64,000 bases of DNA from NCBI RefSeq assembly GCF_900215155.1, contig NZ_LT907980.1:4030001-4094000 (forward strand), in the 5' to 3' direction. Each line of letters opens with the position of its first letter. Positions within the stretch are counted from its first letter, which is position 1. Shown in pieces: positions 59,629 to 64,000 of the stretch. The stretch comes from Marinobacter sp. LV10R510-11A. GTDB lineage: Bacteria > Pseudomonadota > Gammaproteobacteria > Pseudomonadales > Oleiphilaceae. Both the position numbers and the translations under genes were made by a program. Below the pieces are notes generated by a model that was not told the origin of the DNA, made no database searches, and worked only from the letters and a program-made list of their open reading frames with translations.

Positions 59629-60756
59629 ATGAAGCCTTGCAACTCCTCGATTACAGAACTTTCTCCCTACGCAGCCTATCAACAGGCCCTGGCCTCCGGC
59701 TTTAAAGACGACCCGGCTCAGCATCAGGCAGCGCTGTGCTTGCAGCGTTGCTATGAGCAGTTGCAGGCGGGCGAGCTGGATACTCAAGGCGTGTATCTTT
59801 GGGGGCCGGTAGGGCGAGGAAAAACCTGGTTGATGGATCGTTTTTATCAGGCTTTAACGGTGCCTGCACGGAGGCAACACTTTCATCATTTTATGCGCTG
59901 GGTACACCGGCGCCTGTTTCAGTTAACCGGGCAGGAAGATCCGCTTGGCCTGCTCGCGCAGGAGCTGGTGGCCGAGGCGCGGGTGTTGTGCCTGGACGAG
60001 CTATTTGTCAGCGATATCGGCGATGCCGTGTTGTTAGGCGGTTTGTTTCAGCAGCTGTTTGCGCAGGGGCTGGTTGTGGTGGCCACATCTAACCAGCCTC
60101 CGGACGATTTGTATGAAGGTGGCTTTAATCGCGAACGCCTGCTGCCAGCCATTGCAGCCATCAAGCAGCACACGCAGGTGGTAAGTGTGGATGGTGGCCA
60201 AGATCATCGGCTGCACCCAGGGGACCGTCAGCAACGCTATTGGGTAAATGAACCGCAGGCTCTAGGAGCCGCATTTGCCGAATTGCTCAGTGATGGCGAG
60301 CAAGCCCACAGCGAACCTTTGCTGCTTGGACATCGTGAAATCAACGTAGTGCAGCTTAGCCAGAAAGCATTGTGGTGTCGTTACGATGACCTATGCGAGC
60401 AAAAACTGGCAGCACAGGATTTTATTGAGCTGTGTGATCGTTTTTCTCATGTGTTTTTAAGCGAGGTGCCCCGGCTAACGGGTGGCGGCCAGCAAGCTGC
60501 CATCGCTCGCGGCACGGAAGATGGCGTGACTCAGGTGGCAGCAGGAGATCGACAGTTGCAGGCGTTGTCTTATCAGGATGATGGGGTTCGCCGGTTTATT
60601 GCTTTGGTCGACGAGTGTTACGACCGTGGTATTCCACTGTACCTAGATGCAGTTGTGCCCCTGAACGAGCTATACAGCACGGGTGCTTTGGCGTTTCCGT
60701 TTCGCCGCACGCTTAGCCGGTTGCAGGAAATGCAGTTGCAACGTTTTGGTCAGTAG
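59629..60756 (+). CDS. zapE: Cell division protein ZapE (AFG1-like ATPase)
   Basis: The 375-residue ATPase associates with the Z-ring in late division. It has Walker A GPVGRGKTWLMDRFY, the FHHFMRWVHRRLF segment, Walker B VLCLDELFVSDIGDAVLLGG, and the C-terminal FDxL-like PRLTGGG region, all typical of ZapE. The gene is intact and stands alone. Confidence 0.92.
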   Translation: MKPCNSSITELSPYAAYQQALASGFKDDPAQHQAALCLQRCYEQLQAGELDTQGVYLWGPVGRGKTWLMDRFYQALTVPARRQHFHHFMRWVHRRLFQLTGQEDPLGLLAQELVAEARVLCLDELFVSDIGDAVLLGGLFQQLFAQGLVVVATSNQPPDDLYEGGFNRERLLPAIAAIKQHTQVVSVDGGQDHRLHPGDRQQRYWVNEPQALGAAFAELLSDGEQAHSEPLLLGHREINVVQLSQKALWCRYDDLCEQKLAAQDFIELCDRFSHVFLSEVPRLTGGGQQAAIARGTEDGVTQVAAGDRQLQALSYQDDGVRRFIALVDECYDRGIPLYLDAVVPLNELYSTGALAFPFRRTLSRLQEMQLQRFGQ

Positions 60757-60890
60757 GCTGAGTTAGCGTGTCAGCGGCGGCCATTAACATCAATAATCTG
60801 CCAGATTGTGCTAAATTTATAGGTGAAACTTAGCACCTAGCCGCCGAAGACCCTTTTCGGAAACCTAATGCCTATGCCCAGCGATAACCC

Positions 60891-62195
60891 ATGAACGAAA
60901 AAAAACACAAAGGGCAGAGCATTCATGCAGCCAGTATAGTGGGTGAGCAGTTCATAAAAACCATCATGGATAGTACGCCTAATATGATGGGCTATTGGAG
61001 CACAGATTTACGCTGCCGCTACGCGAATAATGCTTTTAGTGAGTGGTTTGGGATGCCGCCCGAAAAGATTATCGGGATTCGATTTCAGGATCTCGTAAGC
61101 GCGCAATTGTTTGCCCAGAATGAACCCCATATCCGCGGAGTCCTAGCTGGTGAACCGCAACGCTTTGAGCGCACTCTGAACAAAGCCGATGGCAGTGTGG
61201 GGCATATCATCGGGCACTACATTCCTGATTTTGGTGCCGATGGCACCGTCAGAGGGTTTTCGATTCAGGCCAGCGAAGTGACGGGTCTCAAGGAAATCGA
61301 GGCGAAGCTCAAACTGGCCGCGTGTGTCTTTGAGAACACACTTGATGGCGTTCTGATCACTGATGTTAATGGCACTATCTTGTCGGTTAACCCGGGATTT
61401 ATTGAGATAACGGGCTACACAGCCGATGAGGCAGTCGGGCAAACCCCTCGTATTCTACAATCCAACCGACACGACCAGGCATTTTATGACTCCATGTGGG
61501 GTGAAATAGAAGCCAACGGTTGCTGGCATGGAAAGATATGGAACCGTCGTAAAGACGGGGAACTCTATCTGCAGCGCATGACCATCAGTATGGTGCCCGA
61601 TGAGGACGGTAAACCTATGCGCTATGTGTCTGTATTCAGAGACATTACGGCTCTTTGGCGTAAAGATGAATACATCAAGCACTTGGCCTTTCACGATGCG
61701 CTGACTGACTTGCCTAACCGCACGTTGCTGATGGATAGGATTGATCAAAAGCTTCTCCACGCCGAACGTGAACGGAGCCAATTCGCACTAATGTTTCTCG
61801 ACCTCGACGGATTCAAGCTCGTTAACGACCGGCTTGGTCATAACGTGGGGGACGACCTGTTAAAAGATGTGGCGAAAAGGCTGCTAGAACTGGTGCGGCG
61901 ATCCGATACCGTGGCCCGTGTGGGTGGCGACGAGTTCATATTCATCCTCGATAATCCGCAAGGAAGAGACGAAGTTGCCGAGGTTGCGAGCCGCATTGTT
62001 AGCTCGATTAATGAACCAATAGACGTTCATGGAGAGGCGTTCCAGATAGGGGTGTCCATAGGTATTGCCGTGTTCCCTGTTGATGGAGATACATCCGCTA
62101 ATTTGATCAAAAACGCTGACACTGCAATGTACGCCGCCAAAAGCGCCGGTAGGAATAATATCCGCTTTTTCTCGACCGTCGGTCGGGTGTCGTGA
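60891..62195 (+). CDS. PAS-PAS-GGDEF diguanylate cyclase
   Basis: Two PAS domains (about 20-130 and 145-260; YWSTDLRCRYANNAFSEWFG, then TLDGVLITDVNGTILSVNPG) lead into a GGDEF domain (LAFHDALTDLPNRTLLMDRI, MFLDLDGFKLVNDRLGHNVG, RVGGDEF). The inhibitory site reads RRSD. There is no membrane segment, so it is a cytoplasmic sensor. The stop is eight bases before the antiporter gene. It is the third cyclase in the window. Confidence 0.92.
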   Translation: MNEKKHKGQSIHAASIVGEQFIKTIMDSTPNMMGYWSTDLRCRYANNAFSEWFGMPPEKIIGIRFQDLVSAQLFAQNEPHIRGVLAGEPQRFERTLNKADGSVGHIIGHYIPDFGADGTVRGFSIQASEVTGLKEIEAKLKLAACVFENTLDGVLITDVNGTILSVNPGFIEITGYTADEAVGQTPRILQSNRHDQAFYDSMWGEIEANGCWHGKIWNRRKDGELYLQRMTISMVPDEDGKPMRYVSVFRDITALWRKDEYIKHLAFHDALTDLPNRTLLMDRIDQKLLHAERERSQFALMFLDLDGFKLVNDRLGHNVGDDLLKDVAKRLLELVRRSDTVARVGGDEFIFILDNPQGRDEVAEVASRIVSSINEPIDVHGEAFQIGVSIGIAVFPVDGDTSANLIKNADTAMYAAKSAGRNNIRFFSTVGRVS

Positions 62196-62202
62196 CCACC
62201 TT

Positions 62203-64000
62203 ATGACCGCCTACTTCATCCAAGCTTTTATTTATCTATTGGCTGCCGTAATCATCGTGCCATTGGCAAAGCGTTTTGGCCTGGGTTCCGTGCTGGGCTA
62301 CCTGGTTGCCGGTGTGGTGATTGGGCCGGTTACGGGGCTGGTGGGGCAGGAAGCCAGCACCATTCAACACTTTGCCGAATTTGGTGTTGTGATGATGCTG
62401 TTCCTGGTCGGCATGGGGCTCGACCCCAAGTCTCTGTGGGCAAAGAAAGGTCGCTTGTTTGGGCTTGGTGGTCTTCAGGTGGTGTTGACGGCTGCTGCTG
62501 GGATGGCTTTGGCTTGGTGGCTCGGGCTTGAGTGGCGGGCCGCGCTTACGGCTGGTTTTATTTTCGCGTTGTCGTCCACCGCGATTGTGCTGCAAACCCT
62601 GAGTGAGAAGGGATTGTCGAAAACCGAAGGTGGGCGTAATTCGTTTTCTGTTTTGCTGTTTCAAGACATCGCCGTTATCCCCATGCTTGCTTTGATTCCG
62701 CTGTTGGCACTACCGGAGCTGAGGGATGGTTCCGGCTCTGTGCCCAGTGGGGGCTCTGGTCTTAGTCTGGTTGCTGGCCTGCCGGGTTGGGCCCATGCCT
62801 TGGTTGTTGTGGGTGCGGTCGCTGCGGTTATTGTGGGTGGCTATTACCTGAGCCGCCCGGTGTTTCGATATGTGGTGCAATCTGGGCTGCGTGAGATTTT
62901 CACCGCCACGGCGCTGATGTTGGTGATTGGTATTGCCGCACTCATGAGCCTGGTAAATCTCTCGCCGGCCCTGGGGGCCTTTTTGGCGGGCGTGGTGTTG
63001 GCCAACAGTGAATTCCGCCACGAGTTGAAAGCCAGCATCGAGCCGTTCAAGGGTCTGCTACTAGGTCTGTTTTTTATCACCGTGGGCGCGGGAATCAACT
63101 TCCAGATATTGGTGGCAGAGTGGGGCACGGTTGTCTCTCTGGTGGTGGCTATCATCGCGATTAAGGCGTTGATTCTTCTTGTTCTTGCACGGATGTTCGG
63201 GATTCGCGGTAGCAACGGCTGGTTGTTTACGCTTGGCTTGGCGCAGGTGGGTGAGTTTGGTTTTGTGCTGCTCACCTACAGTGTTCAAAACCGTGTGATT
63301 CAGACGGATGTTTCCGAGATTCTGTCGCTGGTTGTTGCACTGACCATGTTCCTCACTCCCGTGTTTTTTATCGTCTACGACCGCATTGTGCTGCCCCATT
63401 ACCGGCGGCGCTCCCAGGGCGATGAACGGGAAGCGGATACCATTGATGAGCGGGCACCGGTTATCGTGGCCGGCGTAGGGCGGTTTGGGCAGGTTGTTTG
63501 CCGCTTACTGCGTGCTAACGACATTCCCATCGTGGCCCTAGACCACGAGTTCGAACAGATTGAAAATTTACGTAAGATCAATATCAAGAGCTTCTTTGGT
63601 GATGCCAGTCGGCCCGGTTTGCTGGAAACGGCGGGTATTGAACAGGCCAGCTTGTTGGTGGTGGCGATTGATGACCGGGAGCGCACCGTAGAGATCGTGA
63701 AGCATGTGAAGAAGTACTTCCCAAATGTTTGGGTGTTGGCACGAGCATTCGACCGTGGCCATGGCTATCAGCTTCGCGAAGCAGGTGCTGACAACGTGGT
63801 CAGTGAAACCTATCTCTCGGCTCTGGAACTTGGTAGCCACGCCCTCACTGCCGTGGGTGTGCATCCGATGCGGGCGCGGCAGATGACTTGGGCATTTGTC
63901 GACCATGAGCGGGCCCATGAAGACGAGTTGTTTGAGGCCTGGAAGGAAATAGAGGAAGGCATTAATTTCAGCCCCCGCTATGGCGAGCTGTTTATGAAGC
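62203..64000 (+). CDS. Kef-type potassium/proton antiporter (CPA2), 3' end beyond the window
   Basis: The N-terminal membrane domain has about 12 transmembrane segments (LGYLVAGVVIGPVTGLVGQE, MMLFLVGMGLDPKSLWAKKG, ALSSTAIVLQTLSEKGLS, FQDIAVIPMLAL). A RCK/KTN NAD-binding domain follows (VIVAGVGRFGQVVCRLLRAN). It resembles KefB/KefC, which release K+ when electrophiles react with glutathione; a GST is encoded at 41.6 kb but is not adjacent. About 599 codons are present and the frame runs off the right edge. Confidence 0.92.
   Translation, partial: MTAYFIQAFIYLLAAVIIVPLAKRFGLGSVLGYLVAGVVIGPVTGLVGQEASTIQHFAEFGVVMMLFLVGMGLDPKSLWAKKGRLFGLGGLQVVLTAAAGMALAWWLGLEWRAALTAGFIFALSSTAIVLQTLSEKGLSKTEGGRNSFSVLLFQDIAVIPMLALIPLLALPELRDGSGSVPSGGSGLSLVAGLPGWAHALVVVGAVAAVIVGGYYLSRPVFRYVVQSGLREIFTATALMLVIGIAALMSLVNLSPALGAFLAGVVLANSEFRHELKASIEPFKGLLLGLFFITVGAGINFQILVAEWGTVVSLVVAIIAIKALILLVLARMFGIRGSNGWLFTLGLAQVGEFGFVLLTYSVQNRVIQTDVSEILSLVVALTMFLTPVFFIVYDRIVLPHYRRRSQGDEREADTIDERAPVIVAGVGRFGQVVCRLLRANDIPIVALDHEFEQIENLRKINIKSFFGDASRPGLLETAGIEQASLLVVAIDDRERTVEIVKHVKKYFPNVWVLARAFDRGHGYQLREAGADNVVSETYLSALELGSHALTAVGVHPMRARQMTWAFVDHERAHEDELFEAWKEIEEGINFSPRYGELFMK

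Noticed and set aside
62236..63918. Several minus-strand frames of 90-143 codons
   Set aside because: All are antisense to the Kef-type antiporter, with low-complexity His/Gln/Asn composition and no ribosome sites.

Overview
The window looks like chromosomal DNA of a marine or halophilic gammaproteobacterium. An ectoine-type solute transporter, three diguanylate cyclases, zapE, ychJ, radD, a YihY/BrkB protein and a Kef-type antiporter fit a Marinobacter-like organism, but no rRNA or other marker settles the genus. It has no ribosomal or tRNA genes. It is an accessory-rich region in which short one- to three-gene units alternate with an unusual number of broken genes and gene fragments.

Layout. 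Positions 1-10.3 kb (minus strand) hold a type I restriction-modification island: hsdR, hsdS, a PrrC/RloC-like anticodon nuclease, a GIY-YIG remnant, a broken DarG antitoxin, a RhuM-family gene and hsdM, which runs off the left edge. Positions 10.4-27.4 kb are a patchwork of small housekeeping and accessory genes (thpR, nnrU, ychJ, FkbM methyltransferase, FKBP, tenA). Copies of a 20-25 bp motif, ccgggacagatttatttt, punctuate this part, and a decayed REP-associated (Y1) transposase lies among them. It also has two radD genes 5.6 kb apart, two differently deleted copies of an RNase Z-like gene, two intact and one residual CIA30-like gene, a higBA module, and an MNT nucleotidyltransferase whose HEPN partner is truncated. 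Positions 27.6-34.4 kb hold an alcohol dehydrogenase homologue, a lipoprotein, csbD, an outer-membrane gene split by an IS30-family element, a FrnE/DsbA-family gene and two small genes. Positions 34.6-43.3 kb hold a CHASE-GGDEF cyclase, a methyltransferase, a haloalkane dehalogenase, a CPA1 antiporter, ltaE, patatin and GST genes, and yihY. Positions 43.6-48.8 kb hold envelope and stress genes, a sorbosone-dehydrogenase-like gene and a large unrecognised protein. Positions 49.5-53.3 kb are a CdaR-GntP-glycerate kinase cassette. Positions 53.8-57.5 kb are an EhuABCD-type transporter with an isochorismatase-like hydrolase. Positions 58.3-64 kb hold two more GGDEF proteins, zapE and a Kef-type antiporter that runs off the right edge.

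The most striking theme is duplication followed by deletion between short direct repeats. In the 36-41 kb region two copies of an inferred antiporter-methyltransferase-ltaE block have lost complementary genes and kept short remnants of the missing ones. The two RNase Z-like copies beside the two radD genes show the same pattern inside a single gene. Several toxin-antitoxin modules have lost the toxin side: darT is gone with darG broken, and the HEPN gene is truncated with its MNT partner intact. All family names here come from reading the sequence and recalling families; no database search was run.
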